Part shown: positions 35,892 to 46,973 of the stretch, piece by piece
How positions within the stretch are numbered: the first letter of the stretch is position 1
Layout: each line of letters begins with the position of its first letter
NCBI GenBank assembly: GCA_001789635.1
Contig: MGAF01000004.1
Coordinates: 61,105-125,104 of the forward strand
Source: Candidatus Roizmanbacteria bacterium RIFCSPLOWO2_01_FULL_35_13
Lineage (GTDB): Bacteria > Patescibacteriota > Microgenomatia > UBA1406 > GWC2-37-13
DNA: 64,000 nucleotides
Reading direction: 5' to 3'
The notes under the pieces: generated by a model
Database searches by the model: none
What the model was told of the DNA's origin: nothing
What the model saw: only the letters and a program-made list of their open reading frames with translations
Translations under genes and position numbers: made by a program

Positions 35892-35978
35892 TGTCGGGGA
35901 GAGGATTTGAACCTCCAATCCTTTTTAAAGGGAACTGGCACCTCAAGCCAGCGCGTCTGCCAATTTCGCCACCCCGAC
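35892..35978 (-). tRNA. tRNA-Leu (GAG)
   Basis: Minus strand acceptor GTCGGGG pairs with CCCCGAC. The anticodon stem CTGGC/GCCAG encloses TTGAGGT (anticodon GAG). Long variable arm; T loop TTCAAAT. No CCA encoded. Confidence 0.92.
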
Positions 35979-35989
35979 TGAATCTAATT

Positions 35990-36132
35990 GACTAGTCTAT
36001 AAAGTTAGAAAGTTGCAAAGTTAATAAAGCACTAAACTACGATTCTGGATGCGCTTCTCGACAAGCTCGAAGCTTACCAGAATGAGACTAATTACCGATC
36101 TAAACTTTATAGACTTTCGACTTTAGACTTGA
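35990..36132. repeat. Composite repeat between tRNA-Leu and the binding-protein gene
   Basis: Outer arms AAGTTAGAAAGTTGCAAAGT and GACTTTCGACTTTAGACTTG belong to the AAGTCTATAAAG class; nested inside is a CGATTCTGGATGCGCTTCTC to TTACCAGAATGA copy of the 6008 repeat. One repeat seems to sit inside another. Confidence 0.6.
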
Positions 36133-36145
36133 TGGACTTATTATA

Positions 36146-37507
36146 CTATTTCCGTTTAATTGTGTAAATGTAGGGGAAATATAAGAAAGCGGCGGGCGGG
36201 TCGTCGACTATGATCTTCTGGAATTCCAGATAGAATTTTTTTCTTTCATCAATAACACTCGTATTTCTGGCTTGTTCCAACAGTAAATCAATCTTGACAT
36301 TTTTATAATTTCCGAGATTTCCCTGAGGCTGGGTAGAGTGCCAGAAAAAGTACTGGTCAGGATCAACAGGAACATTCCAGAAGGCTAAGAACAGATCAAA
36401 ATTATTTGGTTTTTCGGACGACACCAGTTTCAACTTAACCGGAAGACCTGCTGCATCAAGGTTTTTTGAGATCTCCTCTGCATTATCTAAATAATCATAG
36501 TACGTAAATAAATTTAATTCGGCTGAATTTGATGAGTTTCGCGATTTTTTTAATATTTTTTCAGCTGCAACCGGATCAAAAACCGGATTTTTAAGATTAG
36601 AATTATAAGCCCAGGAAATAGGAGTAACCGGTCCGAAAGCAACTTCTCCAAATTCATCTAATTTACTTCCATCCACTGCCATGATTATTGCTTGTCTGAC
36701 GTCTTTATCCCTAAGAAATTCATTGTCAAAGTTAAAAAATAAGGTCATGAGTCTCGAGTAATCAACTGTTTTGGATAAGGTTGAATTTCTCCAGTTCTTA
36801 AAATTGTCGGCAACACTTTTTTTACTGACAGTCATCTTATTGATTTCACCTCTTTTATAAGCATTTGTTATTTCGGCTTCGTCCTTATAAAATTTATAGA
36901 CTAATAAAGGCAGATCTTTTTTGTTGGGATTCAAGGTTATCTCGGAAATATTGCCGAAATTCAATTTTAACCTGTCTACTTTGTATAGTCCCGCAATACC
37001 CTGTAATGGAGTTTGAATAATGGCTTTTTTTAAATAAGTCGGGAAAATTGGCAAAGCCTTGCTAAGTTTAAAGTAAATTGTTTTGTCATCGATCACTTCG
37101 GTCTTAATATCTTTAAAATCATAGTTAATATCATGCGCGCTGAATTTTTTCCCATTAGACCAGATTAAATTGTCCCTCAGATGAAAGCGGTATTCTTTAC
37201 CGTCTTCTGACACTTCCCAATTGGACGCTATTGCCGGAATAAATTCACCTTTTTCATTAATATATAAAAGTCCGTTGGAAATTTTTGACGTAATTTCATC
37301 TGGGAGATTATTAAAATCATACACTCCAAGTAAACCAATCACTTCTTTTTTAGTCAGAAAAAAAGTTGAGATATAAGGAGCAAAAGATATTAAAGTTATT
37401 ATAAGTAAAAAACTTAAAAAAAAACTTAAGGCAATTATCCGTAAATTTTTTTTTATAAATTCTGCAGTTAGCCAATAATAGTACCGGAAAGTTTTCTTTA
37501 GGAACAT
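36146..37507 (-). CDS. Membrane-anchored oligopeptide-binding protein (SBP family 5)
   Basis: 453 aa. One N-terminal membrane helix (residues about 24-47) instead of a lipobox, then the family pattern YDFNNLPDEITSKISNGLLY, ASNWEVSEDGKEYRFHLRDN with LIWSNGKKFSAHDI near 110-135, RDKVRQAI-type segment (LRDKDVRQAIIMAVDGSKLD), and a C-terminal lobe ending in hydrophobic strands. Shorter than typical (about 520). Likely captures peptides outside the cell; no permease genes are next to it. It follows secG with a 1-nt overlap. Confidence 0.85.
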   Translation of the reverse strand: MFLKKTFRYYYWLTAEFIKKNLRIIALSFFLSFLLIITLISFAPYISTFFLTKKEVIGLLGVYDFNNLPDEITSKISNGLLYINEKGEFIPAIASNWEVSEDGKEYRFHLRDNLIWSNGKKFSAHDINYDFKDIKTEVIDDKTIYFKLSKALPIFPTYLKKAIIQTPLQGIAGLYKVDRLKLNFGNISEITLNPNKKDLPLLVYKFYKDEAEITNAYKRGEINKMTVSKKSVADNFKNWRNSTLSKTVDYSRLMTLFFNFDNEFLRDKDVRQAIIMAVDGSKLDEFGEVAFGPVTPISWAYNSNLKNPVFDPVAAEKILKKSRNSSNSAELNLFTYYDYLDNAEEISKNLDAAGLPVKLKLVSSEKPNNFDLFLAFWNVPVDPDQYFFWHSTQPQGNLGNYKNVKIDLLLEQARNTSVIDERKKFYLEFQKIIVDDPPAAFLYFPYIYTIKRK

Positions 37508-37728
37508 TATTTAACAAACAAGTTAATGATTGAAACCAGGAAGAAAAGAACAATAAATAAAACAGTAAGTCTCAGAGTTATTTTTTCAATCCCCCTGCGG
37601 GTTTGAAACATTTCGCCGCCGCCGCCGCCCCAAGCGCTGCCAAGACCGGCTCCGCGTCCCTGTATAAGAATTAAAACGACTACTAAGATGCTAAGTATAA
37701 TATTTGCGATTAAGAGAACATTTTTCAT
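37507..37728 (-). CDS. secG: Preprotein translocase subunit SecG
   Basis: 73 aa with two helices and the signature loop LIQGRGAGLGSAWGGGGGEM followed by FQTRRGIEKIT. Subunit of the SecYEG channel in the cytoplasmic membrane. Normal length for CPR genomes. Confidence 0.94.
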   Translation of the reverse strand: MKNVLLIANIILSILVVVLILIQGRGAGLGSAWGGGGGEMFQTRRGIEKITLRLTVLFIVLFFLVSIINLFVK

Positions 37729-37769
37729 AGTTCGAGTACCCTCACTATGATCCTGAGTTTATCGAAGGA

Positions 37770-38168
37770 TCATATTAACAATTCCAACAGTTTAATTATA
37801 ATCGATAAAGAGACGGAAGACAGCGCAATATTCAAAAGATAATTAACATGAAAAGACTTTAAAGTTAAACCATAGAGAACAATTCCCTGGAAGTCCCAGG
37901 GTTTAATCTGAACGAGTGAGAAACGGGTAATAAAAACATAAAAAAGAATAAAGTATAAGATCGAAGATAATAGGCCTAAAGTAAGAAAGTTAATCGGCAG
38001 GAAAATAATCTTGCTGATTGGTACAACGAGGTAGTAGAAAAGCGCCACAAGTAAGACAGTTTTTACAAAAATATCCGGATTAAAGTTAACCTTAAAACCA
38101 TCATTCCAAAAAGAGGTTAAAAAAAGTGCTACTGCGGAAAAAATAAGCATTCTTGTAATTCTCTTCAT
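37770..38168 (-). CDS. Phage holin family IV-like membrane protein
   Basis: 132 aa with four hydrophobic helices; the middle element ISKIIFLPINFLTLGLLSSI matches the P-x-x-x-L-T-L-G pattern of the four-helix holin superfamily IV proteins common in bacterial chromosomes. No phage genes nearby, so a housekeeping membrane protein rather than a lysis holin is likely. Confidence 0.7.
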   Translation of the reverse strand: MKRITRMLIFSAVALFLTSFWNDGFKVNFNPDIFVKTVLLVALFYYLVVPISKIIFLPINFLTLGLLSSILYFILFYVFITRFSLVQIKPWDFQGIVLYGLTLKSFHVNYLLNIALSSVSLSIIIKLLELLI

Positions 38169-38241
38169 AGATTCTGGACGCGCTCCTTCGTCGCTTGCCA
38201 GAATGACGTCACTCTGGGGAGCGAAGCGACTCCAGAATCTA

Positions 38242-39546
38242 TTATAACATTAGGTATTTGTGTCTTAAAAGAAGGTGATATTTGCGCGCGAAGCGGTGAG
38301 CTTCATCCCTCAGCGCCCGGACTAAATTAAAACCTAAATTGTTAAATGACGGGCGAATTATTACAAGTCTGTCCGGGGAATCAATTACAAGACGGTCAGG
38401 ATGTTTGGCTATACCGATTAAAGGAATTGACTGGTGCACCCTGAGAGTGTAAAGGACTTTTTTTACAGTTAAGACTTGGGGAGTTCCGCCGTCGACAATT
38501 ATTAAATCTGGTATAGGCCAATTCTGATTGAATCTTCTGTAAAAAATTTCCCCAAGCATTTCAAAATCGGATTTTATTGTCAGACTTTTAATCTTAAAAC
38601 GCCTGTATTGGGAGTTATCAGGCATACCATCAGTAAAAACTACCATCGAAGCAGTCGCATCCTTTTGCAAGAGATTGCTTACGTCATAACACTCAATTCT
38701 CTGAAGACTTTGTAAAGAGCCAAAGTACACCTTTAAGGTGTCTTTTAGCTTGTTGACAGACTCTGAAGACCGATTATAACTTTTAGCAATATCTGAGGAA
38801 AACTGGGTTTGATTGATGAGCTGTTCAAAACGTTGGATATGATTCCGTAATAATAATGCCTCTTCAAATTTTTGTTCTAAAGAAAGCCTTCTTAATAATT
38901 TGTACGAATCTTTTAGAACTAATTCTACGTTTCCGCGTAAAATTCTTATTAACTGTTTAATATTAAATCTGTATAATTTTTTTAACTCTGATTTACGGAT
39001 TGTATCTTCAATTTTAGAAATCTCATTGGGGCAAGGTTTGCATAATCCTATTTTAGAATAAAAACATGGCCTTCCGGTAATTTTTGTCTGCCGGCAAAAA
39101 GGAAAAAGTTTTCTGGCTGTGCTCAGAATTTTTTCGGCATCATGTTTGGAAGGGAAAGGTCCGAAATAAAGGGATTTTTTGTCGTTTTCCCTTCTAATAG
39201 TAAAGACTTTCGGAAAATCTTCTTTTACTGTAATTTTTATATAAAGATAACTTTTGTTATCTTTCCAGCGGGCGTTATATTTGGGTTGATATTTTTGAAT
39301 CAGGGTTGATTCAAGAAGGAGTGCTTTAAATTCCGAGTCTGTAAGAATATATTCCAACTGATTGCTGTTTTGAACAATTAGAGCTTCTTTAGGATCAAGT
39401 TTGGCATTTTCAAGGTGAGAAAGAATTCTTGATTTAATTGAGATAGCCTTACCCACATAGAGAATCTCGTCGTATTTTTTAAAAAAATACACTCCGGTTG
39501 AAGGAGGAAGGGAGAGTGCTTCTTTTTTAGTCAGGTTGATAGTCAT
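38242..39546 (-). CDS. uvrC: Excinuclease ABC subunit C, short form
   Basis: 434 aa against about 600. GIY-YIG nuclease (PPSTGVYFFKKYDEILYVGK, SRILSHL near the start), UVR-like helix (LSLEQKFEEALLLRNHIQRF near 220), then the RNase-H-like nuclease: IECYDVSNLL, PDLIIVDGGTPQV and a late RDEAHRFARKYH. The C-terminal HhH pair is missing. Works with UvrA and UvrB, whose genes are just upstream on this strand. Residues near DTLKVYFG may be read from an ACACCTTTAAGGTGT palindrome. Confidence 0.92.
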   Translation of the reverse strand: MTINLTKKEALSLPPSTGVYFFKKYDEILYVGKAISIKSRILSHLENAKLDPKEALIVQNSNQLEYILTDSEFKALLLESTLIQKYQPKYNARWKDNKSYLYIKITVKEDFPKVFTIRRENDKKSLYFGPFPSKHDAEKILSTARKLFPFCRQTKITGRPCFYSKIGLCKPCPNEISKIEDTIRKSELKKLYRFNIKQLIRILRGNVELVLKDSYKLLRRLSLEQKFEEALLLRNHIQRFEQLINQTQFSSDIAKSYNRSSESVNKLKDTLKVYFGSLQSLQRIECYDVSNLLQKDATASMVVFTDGMPDNSQYRRFKIKSLTIKSDFEMLGEIFYRRFNQNWPIPDLIIVDGGTPQVLTVKKVLYTLRVHQSIPLIGIAKHPDRLVIDSPDRLVIIRPSFNNLGFNLVRALRDEAHRFARKYHLLLRHKYLML

Positions 39547-39576
39547 AAATTGTTCTCTACAAGCTCGAACAACAAG

Positions 39577-41415
39577 TCATTTAGTTAGTTTTCTTGTTTT
39601 ACGAATGATAATTATAAGAAAAGCAACACCTGTTACAAAAGCAAGAGATAGGCCGATCACTAACGAAAGTTCATAATAAAACGGTATTATTGTAAATTGT
39701 ACATCTGTTACTTTGTTACGGGGAAATTCTATGCTAATTGCTCCCTGAGATTTTTTGTTTTTTTCTCTGGCGTTATAAGTAAACTCAAATTCTTTTTTTT
39801 CGTATGGCGCAAGCACTCGTAAATCTAAAATTGAAGGATTTATATCTATATTAGTACCTTCAATTTTTAGCGGTTTTAACCATAAAAAAACATTACCCGT
39901 GTTAGTTAATTTAAACTTGGCTTTATAAACCCGGTTATCATTAATTTTGGTTGGCATGGGATCATTCTCAACCTTTAAAGACTCTATTTCCTCCGGTATT
40001 TTATTGCTGGCCGTAATTGAAACATCCCGCGAGTCGCCGACCTTATACGTTCCGGCAGGCAAAGGATATTCAGGATCTTTTCCATGGATAGCAAAAGTTA
40101 TATGGTTCAGATCGAACGAGGAAAAATAATCTATTCCTGATGTATTTTCCCAGGTCGGATCCACCTGTTTCCAGAGCTCGGATTGGGTGTCGTAATACTC
40201 TGGCCAGGAATGGAGAATATCTGACACAAGCGAGATCGGTCTTAACTTGGGATCCTGGGAAAAACCAAAGCCTTCTATTTCTCTAGCATAAATTTTTTTA
40301 TTTCGAGCTAATGCTACAAATAAGTCAGTAAATTCCATGCAAACTGCATTGGAGGGATTTTTTAAAACTGCATCAGCTCCGAGTCTTTTATTTTCAGACT
40401 CAATTTTTTTGTAGTTATACTTTAATTTATAATTAACCATGTCGTATATCGTTTTCGGCTGTGCTTCAATAATACTAAGTAATTTTTCATCCGAAACTTT
40501 CCAGTATTTTGTCTCAGAAAGAAGGTAATTTTTTTGCAGTTCGAACGCATTCCTGATCTGTGGAATTATTTCTTCACGCGGTTTGGAAAAAACCGAGATC
40601 ACACCGCTGAAAAGAACTGTCTTAGCTTCTTTAGGATTTAAAAAATACCTCCCCATATAGTTTCCGTCTACATCAGTAAAAACTTTGGCAGGAATGGGAT
40701 CTATATTATCCAAATAAATTTTTTGGTAGAGAGTATCGGGCGGAAATGCAATATCCGTATAGACGGGAATCAATTTGTCGTTTTTAAGATTATATGTCAA
40801 ATCAGTCTTGTAGTACTGTATATCCCCGAAGACAGCATAAATTGTTTTGGTTGTCGGGTTTGTCCAGGTTATAGTTCCGGAAGAAAGGGAGTCGGGCTTG
40901 GGTTTGGCTATCGAGATTTTTTTATCTGTGCCTGCAGGTAAATGAACATTAATTGTATAGTTGCCATTCTGCCTATTTTCAACTGTCGGAATAATGACTT
41001 CCCAGACATTACCGTTGACATTAAAAAGATTTTCCTGAGTAAACTCCAGGTAGAAATTATTTATACTGTTTTTACCCACATTCGGGTTGGAAAAGTCCAG
41101 AGTAATTTTAGTGGTTGAATTGACGGAATCAATTTCAGGTTTTATACTTCCCTTATCGTCTGAAGCTTTTACATCACGGATTGTGAAACTTTTGGGAAAG
41201 CCGATGGAAAATTGTTTTACATAGACATCGGTCCGAAAATTAGTTACTGAAACGGTAAATTTGACCTTAGTATTGAGCCGGTTTTCTGTCTCGCTCAGAT
41301 AGTAATCAACCGTGTAGTCGCTGCTGTAATCGGCAGCGATTACGTTAGTAGTTAATAGTAAGTAGTTAGTAGCTAATAGAAAAAAACAAAAAAATTTAAA
41401 AAAAAAGGTCTTCAT
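39577..41415 (-). CDS. Secreted, membrane-anchored transglutaminase-like protein
   Basis: 612 aa. N-terminal signal peptide ending near VIAADYSS (residues about 27-32); its hydrophobic part LLATNYLLLTTNVIA is encoded by a TAGTAGTTAGTAG-type repeat. Residues about 340-425 form a transglutaminase/cysteine protease core: Cys in AVCMEFTDLFVALARN, His in ILHSWPEYYD, Asp in QVDPTWENTSG. A beta-sandwich precedes and follows it, and a membrane helix near the C-terminus (LSLVIGLSLAFVTGVAFLII) with RKTRKLTK behind it anchors the protein. Probably crosslinks or cleaves surface proteins outside the cell. Confidence 0.85.
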   Translation of the reverse strand: MKTFFFKFFCFFLLATNYLLLTTNVIAADYSSDYTVDYYLSETENRLNTKVKFTVSVTNFRTDVYVKQFSIGFPKSFTIRDVKASDDKGSIKPEIDSVNSTTKITLDFSNPNVGKNSINNFYLEFTQENLFNVNGNVWEVIIPTVENRQNGNYTINVHLPAGTDKKISIAKPKPDSLSSGTITWTNPTTKTIYAVFGDIQYYKTDLTYNLKNDKLIPVYTDIAFPPDTLYQKIYLDNIDPIPAKVFTDVDGNYMGRYFLNPKEAKTVLFSGVISVFSKPREEIIPQIRNAFELQKNYLLSETKYWKVSDEKLLSIIEAQPKTIYDMVNYKLKYNYKKIESENKRLGADAVLKNPSNAVCMEFTDLFVALARNKKIYAREIEGFGFSQDPKLRPISLVSDILHSWPEYYDTQSELWKQVDPTWENTSGIDYFSSFDLNHITFAIHGKDPEYPLPAGTYKVGDSRDVSITASNKIPEEIESLKVENDPMPTKINDNRVYKAKFKLTNTGNVFLWLKPLKIEGTNIDINPSILDLRVLAPYEKKEFEFTYNAREKNKKSQGAISIEFPRNKVTDVQFTIIPFYYELSLVIGLSLAFVTGVAFLIIIIRKTRKLTK

Positions 41416-41517
41416 TTATTTATTTTACTCAATTAGTTCTGTTATTTTAAACGATGATTTTTGGAGTGAAGAATCCAGTGAAACGTAATACGCTAAGCTA
41501 GATCCTTCGCTAATCGC

Positions 41518-44388
41518 TCAGGATGACAAACGCTTTAAATATTGGCCGGTATAAGATTTTTCTTCTTTCAGGATCCCGTTTTTTTCTCCCTGGTAGACAA
41601 TATGTCCACCTTTGTCCCCACCCTCAGGCCCGAGGTCAACGATAAACTGGCAGTTTTTAATAATATCGATATTGTGTTCGATTACCAGGACCGTATTTCC
41701 GCGGTTCACTAATTCTCTAAGAGCACGAAGAAGAATTTCAATATCATAAAAATGCAGACCTGTTGTCGGTTCATCCAAAATATACATGGTATTACCTGTT
41801 TCGCGCTTTGAAAGTTCGTGCGCCAGTTTTATTCTCTGCGCTTCTCCTCCGGAAAGAGTTGTTGCAGGTTGTCCCAGCTCCAGATAACCAAGACCGACAT
41901 TTTTCAGAAATATTAATTTTTGATGAATTTTGGGATGATTGCTGAAAAAATCGTTGGCTTCCTCGATGGTCATTTTTAAAATGTCATATATTGTTTTGTC
42001 TTTAAATTTAACCTCTAATGTTTCATTGTTGTAACGGTGCCCTACACAAATGTCACATGTTACATAGACATCGGGTAGAAATTGCATCTCTATTTTGACA
42101 ACTCCCGCTCCCTGGCATTTTTCACAGCGTCCCCCTTTCAAATTAAAAGAAAATCGACCTTTTTTATAGCCCTTCATTTTTGCATCTACTGTCATGGCAA
42201 AAATTTCCCTGATTTCGTCAAAAAACCCCACATAGGTAGCCGGATTTGACCTGGGTGTCCGGCCAATCGGTGACTGATCGACCAAGTAAACCCTATCAAG
42301 GTATTGATGACCTTCCAAACGTTCAAAATACCCCATTTTATCCTGATAAAAACCGTCCAGATAATATTTAAGAGCGGGATAAAGAGTTTCAACTATCAAA
42401 GTTGATTTGCCTGAACCGGAAACACCGGTAACCGCTATCATATTGCCGAGCGGAAAACGGGCCGTAATTTTTTTGAGATTATATTCGGATGCGCCTACTA
42501 ATTTAAGTTCACCTTTTTGTTTATTGAGAGGCTTAGCTTCAAAATGAATCCGTTTTTTTCCGGAAAGAAACTGTCCGGTTAAGGATTTAGATGAGGCTAT
42601 TAAATGTGGTAAAGATCCGGAAAAAGTAACCCTGCCTCCATGTTTCCCGGCAAATGGACCAAGTTCAACCAGATAATCAGCCGCTTCTATTGATTCCCTA
42701 TCGTGTTCAACTACTAAAATAGTATTTCCCAATTCTTTGAGATTTAACAGAGTTTTGATTAGGGCATTTACATCTTTAGGATGAAGACCGATAGACGGTT
42801 CATCGAGCACATAGAGTACGCCGGTCAGACCCGTGCCTATTTGTGAGGCGAGTCTGATCCGCTGCAGCTCTCCACCGGAAAGTGATTTGGCCTGACGGGC
42901 CACTGTCAGATAGGCAAGACCAACATTTTGCAGGAAAGTAAGCCTGACAATTATTTCTTTGAAAATGGACACTGAAATTTGTTTTTCATATTCGTTTAAT
43001 TTGAGTTTTGTTTGATCAGAATAATATTGAATAAGTTGTTCGACAGACATATTGGTAATATCGGAAATACTCCTTTCATTTATTGTTATCGCAAGAACTT
43101 CGGGTTTTAATTTGTAGCCTTTGCAGCTGGAGCAAATTTCCTCCTTCATATATTTCTGAATTTCCAGCGAGGAAAATTCTCCTTTGGCGTCAAAGTATCT
43201 CCGTTCCAACTCGCCGACAATTCCGGAAAAATTTTCATAGATAGCGGTTTCTCTTCCGAATCTGTTAGTTCCCATAACGCGATAAATCTTATCCGTTCCA
43301 TAGAGCAGATGTTTTAGTTGTTTCTCATTTAATTGTAAAATTGGTACATCTAAATCGATTCCCGCTTCGACAGCAACCTGCTTTATCAGACGGACATACC
43401 AGGTTTCGGCAAAAAAGAATTTGGAAAAAGGAACGATTCCGCCTTCATTAATACTCAGGTTTTTGCTGAGAACTCTTTCAGGGTCTACCTTATAAAGTGT
43501 TCCAAGTCCCTTGCAGGTTTCACAGGCACCCAGGGGAGAGTTAAAAGAAAAAGAGCGGGGTTCGATTTCCGGTAACGAGAGGTTGCAGTTTGGACAGGAA
43601 AACTTTTCCGAAAAAAGATGTTCATTAAAAATGACTAGTCCATCGGATAAATTAGTGGCCTGCTCAACATCGTTAGTCAGCCGGCTTTTAATATTGGCCT
43701 TAAAAATAGCATTTTTAAAATCTTTGTAAGAGAGTGAAACCGAATCGATGGCAACATCGATAGAATGTTTATTTGTCTTAATAAGACTTATTTCTTCATT
43801 TAAATTAATAATTTTTCTGTCAATTCTTGCCTGATTAAAACCCTTGGATCGCAGATTATCCAGCAAATCCCTGAATTCACCTTTTTTTTGTCTGACAATA
43901 GGGGAGAGCAATATAAACTTGTGAGGCTTTATTTTGTCGGATGATAAAGTCTCTTGTATTAAGGTAATTATTTTTTGTACTATCTCATCGACTGATAATT
44001 TTGTAACTTCCCGGCCGCAGTTGGGACAATGCGGATGTCCGATTCTGGCAAAAAGCAAACGCAGATAATCGTAGATTTCTGTGATAGTGCCGACAGTTGA
44101 ACGGGGATTGTGGGAAGCGGTCTTCTGATCGATGGAAATGGAAGGAGAGAGTCCTTCGATCAAATCTACATCCGGTTTATCCATTACACCTAAAAACTGT
44201 CTTGCGTAAGCGGATAAAGATTCAACATACCTTCTTTGTCCCTCGGCATAGATTGTGTCAAAGGCCAGGGAAGATTTTCCTGAACCAGAAACACCGGTTA
44301 TTACAACAAATTTATTCTTGGGAATGTCAAGATTAATATTCTGGAGATTGTGTTGGCGGGCACCGCGGATTTTAATAAAATCATTCAT
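41518..44388 (-). CDS. uvrA: Excinuclease ABC subunit A
   Basis: 956 aa, full length. Two ABC ATPase modules: first Walker [21 protein letters not shown] near 31, signature [16 protein letters not shown] near 500; second Walker [21 protein letters not shown] near 653, signature [18 protein letters not shown] near 840. Zinc modules ([39 protein letters not shown]) are intact. Damage recognition in nucleotide excision repair. Last residues LSS and the TGA stop are read from a GTCATCCTGAGCG repeat. Confidence 0.97.
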   Translation of the reverse strand: MNDFIKIRGARQHNLQNINLDIPKNKFVVITGVSGSGKSSLAFDTIYAEGQRRYVESLSAYARQFLGVMDKPDVDLIEGLSPSISIDQKTASHNPRSTVGTITEIYDYLRLLFARIGHPHCPNCGREVTKLSVDEIVQKIITLIQETLSSDKIKPHKFILLSPIVRQKKGEFRDLLDNLRSKGFNQARIDRKIINLNEEISLIKTNKHSIDVAIDSVSLSYKDFKNAIFKANIKSRLTNDVEQATNLSDGLVIFNEHLFSEKFSCPNCNLSLPEIEPRSFSFNSPLGACETCKGLGTLYKVDPERVLSKNLSINEGGIVPFSKFFFAETWYVRLIKQVAVEAGIDLDVPILQLNEKQLKHLLYGTDKIYRVMGTNRFGRETAIYENFSGIVGELERRYFDAKGEFSSLEIQKYMKEEICSSCKGYKLKPEVLAITINERSISDITNMSVEQLIQYYSDQTKLKLNEYEKQISVSIFKEIIVRLTFLQNVGLAYLTVARQAKSLSGGELQRIRLASQIGTGLTGVLYVLDEPSIGLHPKDVNALIKTLLNLKELGNTILVVEHDRESIEAADYLVELGPFAGKHGGRVTFSGSLPHLIASSKSLTGQFLSGKKRIHFEAKPLNKQKGELKLVGASEYNLKKITARFPLGNMIAVTGVSGSGKSTLIVETLYPALKYYLDGFYQDKMGYFERLEGHQYLDRVYLVDQSPIGRTPRSNPATYVGFFDEIREIFAMTVDAKMKGYKKGRFSFNLKGGRCEKCQGAGVVKIEMQFLPDVYVTCDICVGHRYNNETLEVKFKDKTIYDILKMTIEEANDFFSNHPKIHQKLIFLKNVGLGYLELGQPATTLSGGEAQRIKLAHELSKRETGNTMYILDEPTTGLHFYDIEILLRALRELVNRGNTVLVIEHNIDIIKNCQFIVDLGPEGGDKGGHIVYQGEKNGILKEEKSYTGQYLKRLSS

Positions 44389-44444
44389 AAAGTGTTGTTT
44401 GATTCTGGAGCCGCTTCGAAATTCATCGCTCCCCAGAATGACGA

Positions 44445-46517
44445 TTAGGATTCTTTCAATTCATTAACTTTGTCCCTTATTTTAATGGCAAACTCGAAGT
44501 TAAGATCTTCCGCCTGTCTTTTCATTTCAAGCTCCAGTTTTTTTACAGTTCTTTTTTTGTCGTAAGGTGTCAGTGATTCGGTTTTAATATCTTCCAGAAC
44601 TTTTGACGTGTATTCGGTTTTTCTGTCATTAAACATAGAAGCCCGTTCTCCCTCAATAATTTTCTCTCTCACAGGTTTATAAATAGTTTTAGGTTCGATA
44701 TGGTGTTCTTGGTTATATTTGTTTTGGTAGGAGCGTCTGCGGTCTATCTCTTCGACCGCGCCTTTAATTGATTTGGTGATTACATCCGCATACATTATTA
44801 CTTCACCGGTTATATTCCTCGAAGCTCTTCCCATTGTCTGTATCAGCGAAGTTTTTGATCTTAAAAATCCTTCCTTATCAGCATCCAGAATAGCAACCAG
44901 AGAGACTTCCGGCAAATCCAATCCTTCTCGCAAAAGATTAACTCCGATTAAAACGTCAAATTCATTTTTTCTCAGATTATCCAGAATGTCGGATCGTTCT
45001 AGAGTTTGAATATCCGAATGTAAATAACAGGCGCGGATTTTTCTCTCCTTTAAGTATTCGGTTAAGTCCTCGGCAATTTTTTTCGTTAAGGTTGTAACTA
45101 ATATTTTCTCCTTGTTTTTTACACGCTCCTCAACTTCCTTAATAAGATCCTGTACTTCGTTTTTCGCCGGTCTTATAATAATTTGAGGGTCCACGATGCC
45201 AGTTGGACGAACAAGTTGCTCCGTTACACCTGAAAGGTGTAACGGATTGCTACTGCCTGCTAATTTTGTTTCCCACTCATTTGGTGTTGCCGAAACATAT
45301 ATTAAATGCGGTACTGAAGGATAAAATTCGTCAAATCTCAATGGCCGGTTGTCATAAGCTGCATTTAATCTAAAGCCAAAATCGATTAAAGTTTTTTTTC
45401 TGGCATGGTCTCCGTTATACATTCCTCTCAACTGGGGAACAGTCATATGGGATTCGTCAATAAAAACCAGAAAATTGTCTCCGTAAGCCTGTTTAAAATA
45501 ATTAAGCAGGGAATTAGGCGGATCTCCAGGCTTTCTTCCGTCAAAGTAGCGGGAGTAGTTTTCTATTCCATTGACATATCCGACTTCCTTGATCATTTCC
45601 AGATCATAATTGACTTTTCTGATTAATCTTTCGGCCTCGATGGTTTTATTTTGGGCTTTAAGAATTGCAGATTCTTTTTTTAAATCAGTTCGAATCTGCG
45701 CTTCGGCTGATTTGAAAAGATCCGGATTCATTAGATAGTGCTTAGCAGGATAAATAATAATATATTTTAATTGGGTCGATATGGTAGCCAATTCAACACC
45801 CGAGGTTGAATTGCCTTTTGTGACGATCACTTTGCCACTTAGTGGCTCAAATTTAATTATTTCGTTTATTTTTCCTTTTTTTTCGGTCAATCTGTAACCG
45901 AAGTCTTCATAAGCCGGGTAGATGTCCATGTAGTTACCGCGGATGCGGAAAGTTCCTCTTTTAAATTCAAATTCAGACCGGTCATAAAGCAGTTCAATCA
46001 TTCTTCTTGCAATTTTATTCCAATCGGCTGTTTCTCCGATTTTTATTTCTGCAATGAACTTACCATATTCGACAGGTGAGCCGATGTTATAAATGCAAGA
46101 AACAGAAGCAACCACGATAACATCCTTTTGAATAAGAATATTGGTCGTTGCTCTTAATCTTAATTTGTCGATTAGTTCATTAATCTCTGCCTCTTTTTCG
46201 ATATATGTGTCAGTAGTCGGAATATAGGCCTCGGGCTGGTAAAAATCATAGTAGGAGACAAAGTAGGAAACTTCATTTGTCGGGAAAAAATCCCGCATTT
46301 CCTGGTAAAGCTGACCGGCCAAAGTTTTATTATGGGAAATAATCAATGCCGGCATATTAAGATTCTGGATGACATTTGCCATGGTAAAAGTTTTTCCGGA
46401 TCCTGTGACACCAAGCAAAACCTGATTTTTTAGATTGGATTTAATTCCCTGAGTGAGTTTTTCTATTGCCTGTGGCTGATCTCCGGTTGGTTTAAATCGG
46501 GATGAAAGTTTGAACAT
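44445..46517 (-). CDS. uvrB: Excinuclease ABC subunit B
   Basis: 690 aa. Walker [21 protein letters not shown] near 34, beta-hairpin region [24 protein letters not shown] box [20 protein letters not shown], motif VI MGRASRN and a C-terminal UVR coiled coil. DNA damage verification helicase. Residues near 430 ([13 protein letters not shown]) just before the conserved RPTG are encoded by a REP palindrome at 45221-45245 inserted in frame. Upstream of uvrA by 56 nt. Confidence 0.97.
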   Translation of the reverse strand: MFKLSSRFKPTGDQPQAIEKLTQGIKSNLKNQVLLGVTGSGKTFTMANVIQNLNMPALIISHNKTLAGQLYQEMRDFFPTNEVSYFVSYYDFYQPEAYIPTTDTYIEKEAEINELIDKLRLRATTNILIQKDVIVVASVSCIYNIGSPVEYGKFIAEIKIGETADWNKIARRMIELLYDRSEFEFKRGTFRIRGNYMDIYPAYEDFGYRLTEKKGKINEIIKFEPLSGKVIVTKGNSTSGVELATISTQLKYIIIYPAKHYLMNPDLFKSAEAQIRTDLKKESAILKAQNKTIEAERLIRKVNYDLEMIKEVGYVNGIENYSRYFDGRKPGDPPNSLLNYFKQAYGDNFLVFIDESHMTVPQLRGMYNGDHARKKTLIDFGFRLNAAYDNRPLRFDEFYPSVPHLIYVSATPNEWETKLAGSSNPLHLSGVTEQLVRPTGIVDPQIIIRPAKNEVQDLIKEVEERVKNKEKILVTTLTKKIAEDLTEYLKERKIRACYLHSDIQTLERSDILDNLRKNEFDVLIGVNLLREGLDLPEVSLVAILDADKEGFLRSKTSLIQTMGRASRNITGEVIMYADVITKSIKGAVEEIDRRRSYQNKYNQEHHIEPKTIYKPVREKIIEGERASMFNDRKTEYTSKVLEDIKTESLTPYDKKRTVKKLELEMKRQAEDLNFEFAIKIRDKVNELKES
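45221..45245. repeat. REP palindrome inside uvrB
   Basis: CCGTTACACCT, loop GAA, AGGTGTAACGG: a perfect 11-bp stem. The preceding GCT plus the first 22 nt are identical to the right end of the RAYT element (35080-35104). Inserted in frame in uvrB. Confidence 0.85.
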
Positions 46518-46920
46518 AGTCTGAATGTCATTCTAAACCCGTTCGACAAGCTCAGGGTAAACTGAGTGAAGAATCTAGTTTCGCGTTTCTAATTTGATTA
46601 GAATCACTTCGTTAGATCCTTCGCTAATCACTCAGGATGACAAAAAAGCAACCTTACATTTTAGCACTATTTTTTACGAAAGTCACTCGCACAAGATGAT
46701 TCTGTCCAAGTAGAAGAGTTTTCTGCGTTACCATTCAGATATCGATCGATACCAATATGGTTAGATAAGCTAAGAAAAATCTGCATGTCAACTATGAGTG
46801 GAATATAAATAACCTATGTTGCTCGGCCGTGATCGAATAGATTACACTTGAATCATATACATTTAACTAAATGTTGCGATCGTAACATATGATTAAATGA
46901 TAAAGTAAATTTACAAATCC
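46518..46920. other. Intergenic region between uvrB and a small gene
   Basis: The uvrB-proximal part holds repeats (CGTTCGACAAGCTCAGGGTA, GATCCTTCGCTAATCACTCA with GGATGACA, also found at 41500). The rest (about 46680-46920) is non-repetitive with no convincing ORF on either strand; TGTTGCGATCGTAACA near 46873 is a near-palindrome that could bind a protein. Confidence 0.4.
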
Positions 46921-46946
46921 GCTTTAATCTATTAATAGATTAAAGC
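46921..46946 (-). terminator. Perfect hairpin after the 46974 gene
   Basis: GCTTTAATCTA pairs with TAGATTAAAGC around a 4-nt loop TTAA: 11 bp, no mismatch. It lies 28 nt past the stop of the minus-strand gene at 46974. No long U-run follows, so termination strength is uncertain. Confidence 0.55.
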
Positions 46947-46973
46947 AAGAAGTAAAATATCATTATAACGATA

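Noticed and set aside
37770-38168. Prophage, suggested by the holin-like gene
   Set aside because: No other phage genes nearby, and this holin superfamily is common as a chromosomal membrane protein.
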